A DNA stretch of 64,000 nt. Origin: Chryseobacterium formosum. Its GTDB lineage: Bacteria > Bacteroidota > Bacteroidia > Flavobacteriales > Weeksellaceae. The position numbers were made by a program, and so were the translations under genes. Below are positions 35,490 to 44,688 of the stretch, in pieces. The notes beneath the pieces are model-generated. The model saw only the letters and a list, made by a program, of their open reading frames with translations. It ran no database searches and was not told where the DNA came from. The DNA is taken from assembly GCF_026460885.1 (NCBI RefSeq), contig NZ_JAOVZW010000013.1, positions 62,001 through 126,000 on the forward strand, given 5' to 3'. The number at the start of each line of letters is the position of its first letter. Position 1 is the stretch's first letter.

Positions 35490-35556
35490 TTTTGTAGAAG
35501 TTAGAGTTTAGAAATTAGATTTTAGAAATTTCTGAATCCCATAATTTTTTAATCTT

Positions 35557-36663
35557 TTAATTTATAGACACATTCATATTCATTCCCGCGCTCAATTTCG
35601 CAACATCTTCTTTTTTGTTGGAAGAAGTAAACTCGATTCTTACCGGAATTCTCTGTTGAACTTTGATGAAATTACCTGTTGAATTGTCCGTTGGAACGCT
35701 GGAATATCTTGAACCTGTTGCCGCAGAAACTGCAGTTACTGTTCCTTCAAACTGTTTTCCGCCTAAAGCATCGGCTGTCATCCTAATCTTTTGTCCGATT
35801 TTGATATTGGGCATTTGGCTTTCCAAAAAGTTGGCAGTTACCCATTTTTGATTATTCAAAACAATGGTTCCAACCTGTTGTCCCGGCTGAATCAGCTGCC
35901 CCTCAGAAATCATTCTTCTTCCCATCACACCGTCATAAGGCGCTGTAATTACCGTGTAAGAAAGATTGATTTTCGCCATATCTAATGCAGATTTTGTTCT
36001 TTTGATTTCCGCATCGTTGATTCCTAATTTAGATTTCACTTCGGTCGTTGAAAGATTTGCCGATTGCTTTTGGTTGACCAATGTTTCATACGCTGCTTTT
36101 TGGGCGTCATATTCGGTTTTCATCTGGTCATATTGCTGTCTTGTCACGGCTTCCGAAGCCAATAAGTTTTTATATCGGTTTAAATTCTGTTCGGCATTCC
36201 AAAGTCTTGCTTCTGCTCCGGCGATATTAGATTCCATCACGCTTACATTATTGGAAACTGTATTCACAGACGAACTTGTTGCTGACCTCTGAGCCATAGC
36301 ATTTTGATAAGCCGCTTCCGCCTGACCAAGCTGTGTTAGAATTTCTCTGTCATCCAGAATCACCAAAGTATCGCCTTTTTTTACCTGTTGATGTTCAATA
36401 AATTTAATTTCCTTGATGTAAGCTGAAACTCTCGTGTTGATTGGATTAATAAATTCCTCCACCTGAGCGGCTTCCGTATAAGTTTTGTCGCCGATGTGAA
36501 AGTACTGACGAACCAGCCAATACAATCCGAAACCAATCACCACAAAAACGATAACGTTCGAAATGATGGCTCTGATTTTATTCTTTTTATTTTGTCTTTT
36601 CTTAGCTTCTGCGCTTGAAACCGCAGGTTTTGTATCTTGAGTATTTTGTTCCTTGTTTTCCAT
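35557..36663 (-). CDS. HlyD/EmrA-family periplasmic adaptor
   Basis: A 368-residue membrane-fusion protein. A short Lys-rich cytoplasmic tail is followed by one TM helix (about 31-50, IRAIISNVIVFVVIGFGLYW), then the beta-barrel/lipoyl half-motif INTRVSAYIKEIKFIEHQQV and DTLVILDDREI, a long coiled-coil hairpin (about 105-215), and the second lipoyl half VITAPYDGVMGRRMISEGQ. It links the MFS pump to the TolC-like channel. The downstream MFS gene follows after 67 bp. Confidence 0.92.
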   Translation of the reverse strand: MENKEQNTQDTKPAVSSAEAKKRQNKKNKIRAIISNVIVFVVIGFGLYWLVRQYFHIGDKTYTEAAQVEEFINPINTRVSAYIKEIKFIEHQQVKKGDTLVILDDREILTQLGQAEAAYQNAMAQRSATSSSVNTVSNNVSVMESNIAGAEARLWNAEQNLNRYKNLLASEAVTRQQYDQMKTEYDAQKAAYETLVNQKQSANLSTTEVKSKLGINDAEIKRTKSALDMAKINLSYTVITAPYDGVMGRRMISEGQLIQPGQQVGTIVLNNQKWVTANFLESQMPNIKIGQKIRMTADALGGKQFEGTVTAVSAATGSRYSSVPTDNSTGNFIKVQQRIPVRIEFTSSNKKEDVAKLSAGMNMNVSIN

Positions 36664-36701
36664 TATCTTGATTTTCAGTTTTAATAAATTGAATGTTTTT
36701 T

Positions 36702-36757
36702 TTAACGCAAAGTGCGCGAAGTTTTTTTGACTACTAACTGTTTTTAAGTTCGCAAAG
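36702..36757 (+). repeat. Dispersed 'AACGCAAAG' element, copy 3
   Basis: Same block order as at 8494-8549 (TTAACGCAAAG, T-run, ACTACTAAC, TTTTTAAGTTCGCAAAG). It lies between the adaptor and channel genes of the efflux unit. Confidence 0.7.
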
Positions 36758-36789
36758 CCGTAAACTCAGCTAAGACCGCAGAACATTTA

Positions 36790-38100
36790 TTATAATGTTC
36801 CTGTTGATTTCAAAAGATTGTAATATTGATACAGCACATTGATTTCTGCGTTGGCAAAGTCTAATTCCGACTGCAGTTTTTGGTTTTGTGCGTCAATCAT
36901 TTCGGCCTGAACAGCTAATTGATTCAGATATTTGGCTTCTGTGATTTTGTAGTTTTCATCGGCCAGATTTTTAGCATCATTCAGAATTTCTGCCTGCTGA
37001 ATCGCTTCCTGATATTTTGTGTAGGCTGCATTCACAGCCATATCGAGATTCTGCTGTACTAAAGTCATCGCATCATTCGCCTGATTTTTCTGTATTTCGC
37101 CAAGCTTTACCCTTTCTTTGGTTTTATACAAATTATCAATATTATAACTCAAAGAAACGCCACCTTGCCAACCGCTGGCATACATATCTAGAACAGGATT
37201 TCTCGTCGTAATCGGTTTTTGCAGAGTGTAACCTCCAAAACCTGCGAGCGTAGGCATTTTATCGGTTTTAATGATTTCGATGTTTTTATCGGCAACTTCG
37301 ATGTTGGTTTTTGCTGATTTCATCTGTGGATTGTTGTCGTGAGCAAGATTCAGATAATAATCCATTCCGATTCCGGTTTCTTTGTTTCCTAAATCTTCTA
37401 CAGGGACAATCTGTGTTTCAGGATTTAAACCTAAAACAATGTTGAGATTATAATTAAGGATTTTCTTGTTGTTGACTAAGGTTAAAATTCCCTGGTCGAG
37501 ATTTTTAATATTTAATTCTCCACGGATGATTTCGTTTCTGGTAATCATTCCTTGTTTGTAAAAATCATTGATATTTTTTAATCTTTCCTGAGCCAGTTTT
37601 TTGTTGTTCTGAAAAACTTTTTCCTGATTGATGATTTTATAAATATCCAAATAATTTGAAATCACGAGGAACTTCACATCCTGTTTGTTTTTCTCTAAAT
37701 CCAATTCTGAAAGTTGCTCACGAAGTCCAGCCAATTCAATAGATTTATTCACCAATCCCCCTTTGAAGATGAGTTGAGTCGCCTGAACCGCATACGAACT
37801 CCCGTAATGCGGCATCGGAATCGTTGTTGAATTGGAAAAATCTTTGTCGATAGCTATCACATTTCCCAAGTAAAACTGACTTGTAGAAGCTGTGATAGTT
37901 GGAAGTTTCTGAAGCTTTGTAATATCAGTCTGCTGTTTTGCAATATCGATATTCTGAGCAGAAACTTTTATTTGCTGATGATTCTGAATTGCCAAATCGG
38001 CAACTTCATCTGCTGTCATCTGTTTTATTTCTTGTGAAAAAAACAGCGCAGGAAAAAGACCTATCAAAACTGATAGTGCTGTTTTTATGTTCTTAACCAT
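36790..38100 (-). CDS. TolC-family outer-membrane efflux channel
   Basis: A 436-residue outer-membrane efflux protein. A signal peptide (MVKNIKTALSVLIGLFPALFFSQ) is followed by two repeated halves of long helices and strands (MTADEVADLAIQNHQQIKVS at the first, LNLAHDNNPQMKSAKTNIEV at the second), the pattern of TolC. The ATG at 38100 begins the signal peptide and lies about 20 bp after a TAACTTTG box; an upstream in-frame start at 38136 would precede the transcript. First gene of the efflux operon. Confidence 0.92.
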   Translation of the reverse strand: MVKNIKTALSVLIGLFPALFFSQEIKQMTADEVADLAIQNHQQIKVSAQNIDIAKQQTDITKLQKLPTITASTSQFYLGNVIAIDKDFSNSTTIPMPHYGSSYAVQATQLIFKGGLVNKSIELAGLREQLSELDLEKNKQDVKFLVISNYLDIYKIINQEKVFQNNKKLAQERLKNINDFYKQGMITRNEIIRGELNIKNLDQGILTLVNNKKILNYNLNIVLGLNPETQIVPVEDLGNKETGIGMDYYLNLAHDNNPQMKSAKTNIEVADKNIEIIKTDKMPTLAGFGGYTLQKPITTRNPVLDMYASGWQGGVSLSYNIDNLYKTKERVKLGEIQKNQANDAMTLVQQNLDMAVNAAYTKYQEAIQQAEILNDAKNLADENYKITEAKYLNQLAVQAEMIDAQNQKLQSELDFANAEINVLYQYYNLLKSTGTL

Positions 38101-38120
38101 TTTACCTTGTTTTACAGATG

Positions 38121-38128
38121 CAAAGTTA
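38121..38128 (-). promoter_or_regulatory. -7 box TAACTTTG of the efflux operon
   Basis: Minus-strand TANNTTTG match 20 bp before the channel gene ATG. Confidence 0.55.
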
Positions 38129-38192
38129 TGGTGCAAACAGATTCAAATAAATGTTTGAATTTTGGAAAAAGATGTTCAAATGTAGGATTAGA

Positions 38193-39035
38193 TTACTGGT
38201 ATTGTTGTCTGTATTGACTCGGACTTATCTCCAAATGCTTCTTAAAAAAGTGCGAAAACGAATATTGGTCGCTGAAACCAAGAACTGTGGAAATCTCTGA
38301 AATAGGCATTTTAGATGAATTCAAATAGACTTTAGCTTCATTGATTACGATAGAAGCAATAATCTGACTTGCAGACTTTCCGGTAACCGACTTGATAACC
38401 GATGAAAGATGTCTGGTTGTAATCGACTGCCGTTCTGCGTAAAACTCAACATTCCTATTATTAAGATGATGATTCGCAAGGTCATTAAGAAAGACAAAAA
38501 CAATTTCTTCTTGTCTTGACATTTGGCTCATCGCACTGTTATCTTCATTGGAAATAATTCCTGCCATCTGATAACAGAAAACCGAGAAAAGATGTTCCAC
38601 AATCTCCTTTTTATAGGTCATTTCGGTTTCAGAATCGAGAATATATTTGAGGAAATTGACGCTTTTCCAGACGACATCTAAATCATTTTGAGAAAATGGA
38701 ACTGCAACATTCATCTGCTGACGAAAATACCGATACGTAATTAATCTATTGAATTTCAGAGATAACGCAGAAATAAAATCCCGTTTATAAGAAACCATCC
38801 TGGACTGGAAATCGTCGCTGATAGAAATTAGCTCATATACGGTTTGTGGGTCAGTTACGATGAAAGTATTGGCAGAAAGTTCAATATCGTTAAGATGTTG
38901 TCTTAATTTTATAGTTCCACTTTTTATGAATAAGAATGCAGGATTATCCGGACGAAATGGTTTGTCTGTAGCAATTCTCTGGTGAATAGTTTCCTGAGTA
39001 AAAATCTCAACTCCGAATTTTTCTAAAGCAGTCAT
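38193..39035 (-). CDS. AraC-family transcriptional regulator
   Basis: A 280-residue regulator. The N-terminal cupin-like sensing half (about 25-150) precedes a C-terminal double helix-turn-helix with the family pattern ISEISTVLGFSDQYSFSHFF and KKHLEISPSQYRQQ. It lies directly upstream of, and in the same direction as, the tripartite efflux operon, so it probably controls that operon. Inducer unknown. Its start is only 20 bp beyond the tracrRNA terminator, so a promoter may overlap the CRISPR regulatory region. Confidence 0.9.
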   Translation of the reverse strand: MTALEKFGVEIFTQETIHQRIATDKPFRPDNPAFLFIKSGTIKLRQHLNDIELSANTFIVTDPQTVYELISISDDFQSRMVSYKRDFISALSLKFNRLITYRYFRQQMNVAVPFSQNDLDVVWKSVNFLKYILDSETEMTYKKEIVEHLFSVFCYQMAGIISNEDNSAMSQMSRQEEIVFVFLNDLANHHLNNRNVEFYAERQSITTRHLSSVIKSVTGKSASQIIASIVINEAKVYLNSSKMPISEISTVLGFSDQYSFSHFFKKHLEISPSQYRQQYQ

Positions 39036-39055
39036 TATTGAGTGGAATTTAAATG

Positions 39056-39122
39056 AAAAAGGCGAGTTGCCCCGCCTTGAATGTTTTCACAACGGAATAA
39101 TCCTTATTGTGAATTGCTTTCG
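39056..39122 (-). ncRNA. tracrRNA of the type II-C CRISPR system
   Basis: Read on the minus strand, the RNA begins near ATCC and the anti-repeat GAAAGCAATTCACAA (39121-39107), which pairs over 15 bp with the 5' part of the minus-strand CRISPR repeat. It continues with a short AAGGATTATTCC nexus-like hairpin and GTTGTGAAAACATTCAA, and ends in GGCGGG-GCAA-CTCGCC, a stem with a GNRA tetraloop, plus TTTTT (39076-39056). This is the layout of Bacteroidetes type II-C tracrRNAs. A TACATTTG box lies just upstream. It is divergent from cas9. Confidence 0.9.
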
Positions 39123-39126
39123 GATA

Positions 39127-39134
39127 CAAATGTA
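39127..39134 (-). promoter_or_regulatory. -7 box TACATTTG of tracrRNA
   Basis: Exact TANNTTTG match on the minus strand, placing the RNA start at the anti-repeat. The -33 element is not evident. Confidence 0.6.
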
Positions 39135-39213
39135 AATATTAATTATTTAATCACTTTACGGTTTTCCGTATTTATATGAATTAATTTCTATTTAATTTTA
39201 GAAAATATAAAAA

Positions 39214-39237
39214 TGGCTACTCAAATTTGAGTAGCCA
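39214..39237 (-). terminator. Perfect-palindrome terminator beside the isolated repeat fragment
   Basis: 12-bp arms (TGGCTACTCAAA and its complement). Only the minus-strand side has the T-rich tail (ATTTTTAT). The core resembles the terminator at 16441-16473. Confidence 0.8.
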
Positions 39238-39253
39238 GAAAGCAATTCACAAC
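39238..39253 (-). repeat. Isolated CRISPR repeat fragment upstream of cas9
   Basis: 16 nt identical to the first 16 nt of the minus-strand CRISPR repeat, more than 5 kb from the array and next to the tracrRNA gene. Confidence 0.85.
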
Positions 39254-39379
39254 AGTCATTAATTAAAAAATAATTAAAGACTAAGTGATATTAAAAAAGT
39301 AATTAATCTTGGAAATTAACTAAATTAAGTTTGGACCTTAATAAATATTTATCGTCATAAATAACCTCTTTCAACTTTA

Positions 39380-39387
39380 CAAATGTA
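39380..39387 (-). promoter_or_regulatory. -7 box TACATTTG for the crRNA-like RNA
   Basis: The same octamer as the tracrRNA box, on the minus strand within the cas9 upstream region. No -33 TTTG at 17-23 nt. Confidence 0.4.
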
Positions 39388-39481
39388 TGTATAAATATTT
39401 TATTAATGACTAGTTCCGAAAATTTTAATTAAATTTGTTTGATTATTTTATTGTAACTTTTTAAAATAGAACTAAATAACA

Positions 39482-42400
39482 ATGAAAAATATACTTGGAT
39501 TGGACTTGGGAACGAACTCGATTGGTTGGGCATTGATAGAGATAGATGATAATGGAACTCCTATAAGAATCATAGCAATGGGTTCGAGAATTATACCAAT
39601 GTCATCAAACGATAGAGATGAATTTGAAAGAGGTTTGTCTATTACTAAGAATCAAAATAGAACAGTCAGCCGAACTCAAAGAAAAGGCTATGACCGAAAG
39701 CAACTGAAAAAAAGCTATCTGAAAGAAATTTTGAATAAGTATAATATTTTTCCATCAGAAGAATTATTAACTCTTCCTACGCTTGATTTGTGGAAACTTA
39801 GAAGTGACTCTGCTAATCCAAACGAAAATATTTCAGCGGAGCAATTGGGACGTATTTTATATATGCTCAATCAAAAACGTGGTTACAAATCAGCAAGAAG
39901 TGAAGCTAATGCAGACAAAAAAGATACAGATTATGTACAGGCAGTAAAAGGAAGATATGCTCAATTAAAAGATAAAAATCAGACCATTGGACAGTTTTTT
40001 TATGATGGACTCTATAATGCAAATGTAAATGATTCTTATTTCAGAATTAAGGAAGAGGTTTATCCACGAGAAGCATATATTGAAGAGTTTGACACAATTA
40101 TCAATGTGCAAAAAGACAAACACGATTTTCTTACAGAAGAGGTTATCAATCAACTAAGAAATGAGATTATCTATTATCAGAGAAAGCTCAAGTCACAGAA
40201 AGGATTAGTCAGTATTTGTGAGTTTGAAGGATTTGAAAAAACTATTTTTGATAAGGAAAAAAATAAAAATAAAGATGTTTTCGTAGGTCCTAAAGTTGCT
40301 CCCAAAACCTCTCCATTATTTCAGTTATGTCGTATTTGGGAAGTTGTCAATAATATTTCTTTTAAAATTAAAAATCCTGAGGGAAGCAAATATAAATGGG
40401 GTGATAAAATTCCAAATTTGGAAGAGAAAGAAGCTTTGGCAGATTATCTTTTCAAAAATGAAAGCCTAAGCTTTACAAAATTGCTTGAAATTTTATCATT
40501 AAATAAAAGTGATGTGTATGTCAATAAGCAGATTCTTAAAGGAATAAAAGGCAATGAAACATATTCGGTTCTTCAAAGTATTTTAGGCGATGATGAACTT
40601 TTGAATTTTAATGTTTCAATTATTCCATCGAATCATACTTCAATGTTGGTAGATAAAAAGACCGGAGAAATATTGGAAGAAAGGGCAGGTCTTGAGCTGG
40701 ATGCTTCTGTGGAACAAGAACCTCTGTATCAGTTGTGGCATACAATATATTCTTTGAAAGATTTGGATGAATGCAAAAATGCTCTCATAAAAAGATTTGG
40801 TTTTGATGATGGAATTGCGGAACAATTGTCCAGAATCGATTTCAATAAACAAGCATTCGGAAATAAATCAAATAAATCGATGCGGAAAATCCTACCTTTT
40901 TTAATGGAAGGTTATGATTATTCTCAAGCCTGCAGTTTGGCAGGATACAATCACTCTGATTCTTTAACAAAAACAGAAAGAGAAGAGCAACAGACTTTGG
41001 AAAAACTAGAACTTCTTCCAAAGAATAGTTTAAGACAACCTATTGTCGAGAAAATATTGAATCAGATGATTAATGTGGTCAATGCAATTATTGAACAATA
41101 CGGAAAACCTTCTGAAATAAGAATTGAGCTTGCCCGTGAACTTAAACAAAGTAAAGATGAGCGAAACAATGCTGATTTGCAAAACTCCAAAAATAAAAAG
41201 CTTAATGACGAAATTGGTAAACGTTTGGCTGAATTGGGATTGCCCGTAACGAAGCGATACATTCAAAAATATAAATTCATTTTTCCGTCACTCAGTAAAA
41301 ATCTGAAAGATGCTCAGGTTAATAATCAATGTATCTATTGTGGAGACACATTTAATCTGAGTGAGGCTTTAAGTGGTGATGCTTACGATGTTGACCATAT
41401 TGTTCCAAAGGCATTGTTATTTGATGATTCTCAGACTAATAAAGTTTTGGTTCACAGGAAATGTAATTCCACAAAAACCAATCAAACAGCTTATGATTAT
41501 ATCGCTACAAAAGGAGAAGAACGGGTTCGTGTTTATTCTGAACGTGTAGATGATTGGTTCAAGAGAGGAATTATCTCTTACAGTAAAATGCAAAGGCTTA
41601 AAGTTTCACATAAAGAATATATTGAACGGAAGAGCTTACAAAAAGAGACGGAGACAGATAAAAAACTTTGGGAAAACTTCATTGACAGACAATTAAGAGA
41701 TACTCAATATATTGCTAGGAAATCGAAAGAAATCTTGCAGAAAGTTTGTAATAATGTGACTACAACGGAAGGTGGAGTTACAGCTAAACTTCGCAATGTC
41801 TGGGGATGGAATGATGTTTTAATGAATCTGCAAATGCCTAAATATAAAGACTTGGGGCAAACCGTTGTGAAAGAATGGACAAGTGACCACGGCAAAAGGA
41901 AACATCAAAAAGAAGAAATAGAAAACTGGACCAAGAGAGATGACCATCGTCACCACGCCATTGATGCTCTGGTAATTGCCTGTACAAAACAAGGGTTTAT
42001 TCAGCGTATCAATACTTTGAACTCTAGTGAGACTAGAGATGAATTTAAAAAAGAAATTGAGGAGCATAAAAAACGATTAGGCAAATCTTTTAATGAAGAT
42101 AATTATGAGCATTTGCACAAAGAAAAAGCTACTCTATTAGACGATTATCTATGCTCACAAAAACCATCAATATTCACTACGAAGTATGTGGAACAGGAAG
42201 CCGATAAAATTCTTATTTCTTTCAAGGCAGGTAAAAAAGTTGCTACGATAACAAAGTTTAAAGCAACCGGAAAAAATAAAGAACAAGGCGTGATTGTTCC
42301 AAGAGGAGCTTTACACGAGCAATCTATTTACGGTAAGATAAAAATCATTGAAAAAGATAAGCCTTTAAAATATTTATTTGAAAATTCAGATAAAATTGTC

Positions 42401-43324
42401 AATCCAAAAATTAAAAGTTTAGTTGAGGAAAGGCTTAATAAGAATAAAAATGATGCAAAAATAGCTTTGTCGTCTTTAAAGAAAAATCCAATTTTTCTGA
42501 ATGATGAAAAAACAGAAATCCTAGAGAAATCATCTTGTTATAATGATGCAACTGTCTTGAAATATAAATTACAGAGTTTAAAAGCAAATCAAGCAAATGA
42601 TATTGTTGATGAAAGAGTTAAATTTTTAGTAAAAGAGAGACTAGCTCAGTTCGGAAATAAGGAAAAAGAAGCCTTCAAGGATACGCTTTGGTTCAATGAG
42701 GAAAAACAAATTCCAATAATAACTGTTCGTCTGTTTGCTCGTCCGGATGCTAATAATTTACAGGCAATTAAAACCGATGAAAACGGAAAAGAAATTGGGT
42801 TTGTTGTGATGGGCAACAATCATCATATCGCTATTTATGAAGATAAAGACGGTAAGCTTATTCAGCATAGTTGTACATTTTGGCACGCAGTAGAAAGAAA
42901 AAAATATAATATTCCTACTGTCATCAATAACTCTTCAGAAGTTTGGAATCAATTATTAGACAGACAACTTCCAGAATCATTTTTAAATAAATTACCTGCT
43001 GATAATCTCAATTTAAAATTCAGTATGCAGCAAAATGAAATGTTTATTCTGGGTTTATCACAAGAAGAATTTGACGGAGCTCTGAAAAATAATGACAAAT
43101 CGTTATTGAGTAAACACTTGTATTTGGTTTGGAGTATTTCAAGCAATGATTACTATTTTAGACATCATTTAGAAACAAAAAATACTGAGCTGAAGAATAT
43201 TTCAACAGCAAAAGATTCCAAACGATATTTTAGATTTAAAAGTGTCGGTGCATTAGTAGGAATGAATCCAGTGAAAATTAGGCTGAATCATTTAGGAGAG
43301 ATAACTAAAGTAGGAGAGTTGTAA
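39482..43324 (+). CDS. cas9: Cas9 endonuclease, type II-C
   Basis: A 1280-residue RNA-guided DNA nuclease. RuvC-I is ILGLDLGTNSIGW with Asp8; RuvC-II has Glu549 in IRIELARELK; RuvC-III is HHAIDALVIAC with His825 and Asp828. The HNH domain has DVDHIVPKAL with His639, flanked by Cys617-x-x-Cys620 and His658-x-x-Cys661, a possible zinc site. An Arg-rich bridge helix follows RuvC-I (NRTVSRTQRKGYDRKQLKK). All catalytic residues are present, so it should cut both strands. cas1 and cas2 follow without cas4 or csn2, which defines subtype II-C. Start ATG at 39482; a near-consensus TAACTTTT lies at 39454-39461. Confidence 0.98.
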   Translation: MKNILGLDLGTNSIGWALIEIDDNGTPIRIIAMGSRIIPMSSNDRDEFERGLSITKNQNRTVSRTQRKGYDRKQLKKSYLKEILNKYNIFPSEELLTLPTLDLWKLRSDSANPNENISAEQLGRILYMLNQKRGYKSARSEANADKKDTDYVQAVKGRYAQLKDKNQTIGQFFYDGLYNANVNDSYFRIKEEVYPREAYIEEFDTIINVQKDKHDFLTEEVINQLRNEIIYYQRKLKSQKGLVSICEFEGFEKTIFDKEKNKNKDVFVGPKVAPKTSPLFQLCRIWEVVNNISFKIKNPEGSKYKWGDKIPNLEEKEALADYLFKNESLSFTKLLEILSLNKSDVYVNKQILKGIKGNETYSVLQSILGDDELLNFNVSIIPSNHTSMLVDKKTGEILEERAGLELDASVEQEPLYQLWHTIYSLKDLDECKNALIKRFGFDDGIAEQLSRIDFNKQAFGNKSNKSMRKILPFLMEGYDYSQACSLAGYNHSDSLTKTEREEQQTLEKLELLPKNSLRQPIVEKILNQMINVVNAIIEQYGKPSEIRIELARELKQSKDERNNADLQNSKNKKLNDEIGKRLAELGLPVTKRYIQKYKFIFPSLSKNLKDAQVNNQCIYCGDTFNLSEALSGDAYDVDHIVPKALLFDDSQTNKVLVHRKCNSTKTNQTAYDYIATKGEERVRVYSERVDDWFKRGIISYSKMQRLKVSHKEYIERKSLQKETETDKKLWENFIDRQLRDTQYIARKSKEILQKVCNNVTTTEGGVTAKLRNVWGWNDVLMNLQMPKYKDLGQTVVKEWTSDHGKRKHQKEEIENWTKRDDHRHHAIDALVIACTKQGFIQRINTLNSSETRDEFKKEIEEHKKRLGKSFNEDNYEHLHKEKATLLDDYLCSQKPSIFTTKYVEQEADKILISFKAGKKVATITKFKATGKNKEQGVIVPRGALHEQSIYGKIKIIEKDKPLKYLFENSDKIVNPKIKSLVEERLNKNKNDAKIALSSLKKNPIFLNDEKTEILEKSSCYNDATVLKYKLQSLKANQANDIVDERVKFLVKERLAQFGNKEKEAFKDTLWFNEEKQIPIITVRLFARPDANNLQAIKTDENGKEIGFVVMGNNHHIAIYEDKDGKLIQHSCTFWHAVERKKYNIPTVINNSSEVWNQLLDRQLPESFLNKLPADNLNLKFSMQQNEMFILGLSQEEFDGALKNNDKSLLSKHLYLVWSISSNDYYFRHHLETKNTELKNISTAKDSKRYFRFKSVGALVGMNPVKIRLNHLGEITKVGEL

Positions 43325-43326
43325 CT

Positions 43327-44220
43327 ATGATCACCCGCTCCATCTACATCGGTAATCCTGCTTACCTCAAACTCAAAGATGAGCAAATGTACATTATGGA
43401 ACCTTCTTCCAACGAGATGAAAGGGAAGGTTCCTGTAGAAGATTTAGGCTTGCTGATGTTGGACCATTTTCAAATTACAATTTCCCATCAATTGATTCAA
43501 AAAATGATGGGAAAGAATGTGGTTGTAGTTAGTTGTGACAGTCATCATTTGCCACACGGAATAATGTTGCCACTTTACGGTCATTCAGAACATTCCGACC
43601 GAATAAAAGACCAATTAGAGGCCAGCGAACCTCTCAAAAAGCAACTCTGGAAACAGACCATTGAGTGTAAAATTGAAAACCAGAAAGAAGTTTTAAGAAG
43701 ATTAGGGAATTATTTTGAACCAATGCTGGATTACCAAAATAACGTTAAAAGTGGCGACATTACCAATATGGAAGGTATTGCAGCACAACATTATTGGAAA
43801 TATCTCATCAGTTTGGATTTCCTTAGACAGCGCTTTGGAGATTCGCCCAATCAATTCTTCAACTTCGGTTACGCCGTTCTCAGGAGTATTGTGGCGAGGG
43901 CGATTGTAGAAACAGGCTTACTTCCGGTGTTGGGAATTTTTCATAAGAATAAATACAATCCTTATTGCCTCGCTGATGATTTGATGGAACCTTACCGACC
44001 ATTTATAGATTTGTTGGTAATGGATTGGCTAACAAAAAATCCGAATATTGAGGAACTGACAAAAGAATTCAAATCACATATTTTGCAGATTGCAACCAAA
44101 GATGTAGTGATAGATAGTAAAACAAGACCATTGTTGGTGGCAGTAAAAATAACTGCTACTTCGCTTTATAAATGCTACAAAGGAGAAAAACGATTGATTT
44201 CTTATCCTGAGTTCAAATAA
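43327..44220 (+). CDS. cas1: Cas1 integrase, type II
   Basis: A 297-residue Cas1 that, with Cas2, inserts new spacers. The start RSIYIGNPAYLKLKDEQM and the metal ligands are as in type II Cas1: Glu in NMEGIAA, His in LGIFHKNKYN, and the acidic pair in LADDLMEPYRP. Length is complete. It starts 2 bp after the cas9 stop and is surely co-transcribed with it. Confidence 0.97.
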   Translation: MITRSIYIGNPAYLKLKDEQMYIMEPSSNEMKGKVPVEDLGLLMLDHFQITISHQLIQKMMGKNVVVVSCDSHHLPHGIMLPLYGHSEHSDRIKDQLEASEPLKKQLWKQTIECKIENQKEVLRRLGNYFEPMLDYQNNVKSGDITNMEGIAAQHYWKYLISLDFLRQRFGDSPNQFFNFGYAVLRSIVARAIVETGLLPVLGIFHKNKYNPYCLADDLMEPYRPFIDLLVMDWLTKNPNIEELTKEFKSHILQIATKDVVIDSKTRPLLVAVKITATSLYKCYKGEKRLISYPEFK

Positions 44221-44267
44221 ATGAACAGTTTAGACAGTGTACTTTTACATCGTACATAATACAATAG

Positions 44268-44609
<342 letters not shown>

Positions 44610-44633
44610 TTTTTGAATCCTAAATGAATAAAA

Positions 44634-44656
44634 AATCCACTGAAATTCAGTGGATT
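44634..44656 (-). terminator. Terminator between cas2 and the array
   Basis: A perfect 10-bp stem (AATCCACTGA/TCAGTGGATT) with a 3-nt loop. On the minus strand it is followed by TTTT, so it would stop transcripts leaving the array towards cas2. It also leaves no space for a conventional leader on this side. Confidence 0.8.
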
Positions 44657-44680
44657 AACTTTTGAGGTTGTGTTATATCT

Positions 44681-44688
44681 CAAAGATA
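44681..44688 (-). promoter_or_regulatory. Repeat-embedded -7 box TATCTTTG (first of the series)
   Basis: In every canonical repeat the minus strand reads TATCTTTG at repeat positions 26-33, with TTG at positions 2-4 (21 nt apart). This copy is in repeat 1; the others recur every 77 bp up to 49609-49616. The same octamer precedes metG and the methyltransferase gene in this window. Confidence 0.5.

Larger units (their letters stand above)
39205..39374 (-). ncRNA. Candidate crRNA-like/scaRNA-like single-unit RNA
   Basis: A minus-strand transcript starting after the TACATTTG box at 39387-39380 would run through an AT-rich stretch to GTTGTGAATTGCTTTC (39253-39238), 16 nt identical to the tracrRNA-pairing end of the CRISPR repeat. 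It would stop at a perfect 24-bp palindrome (39237-39214) followed by ATTTTTAT. It therefore has a guide-like region, a tracrRNA-pairing segment and a terminator, but no second repeat. Alternatives: a dead remnant of an old repeat, or a simple terminator next to it. Confidence 0.5.

Noticed and set aside
39238..39300. A second tracrRNA on the plus strand starting with the anti-repeat-like fragment
   Set aside because: No nexus hairpin or terminator follows on the plus strand, whereas on the minus strand a terminator follows directly.
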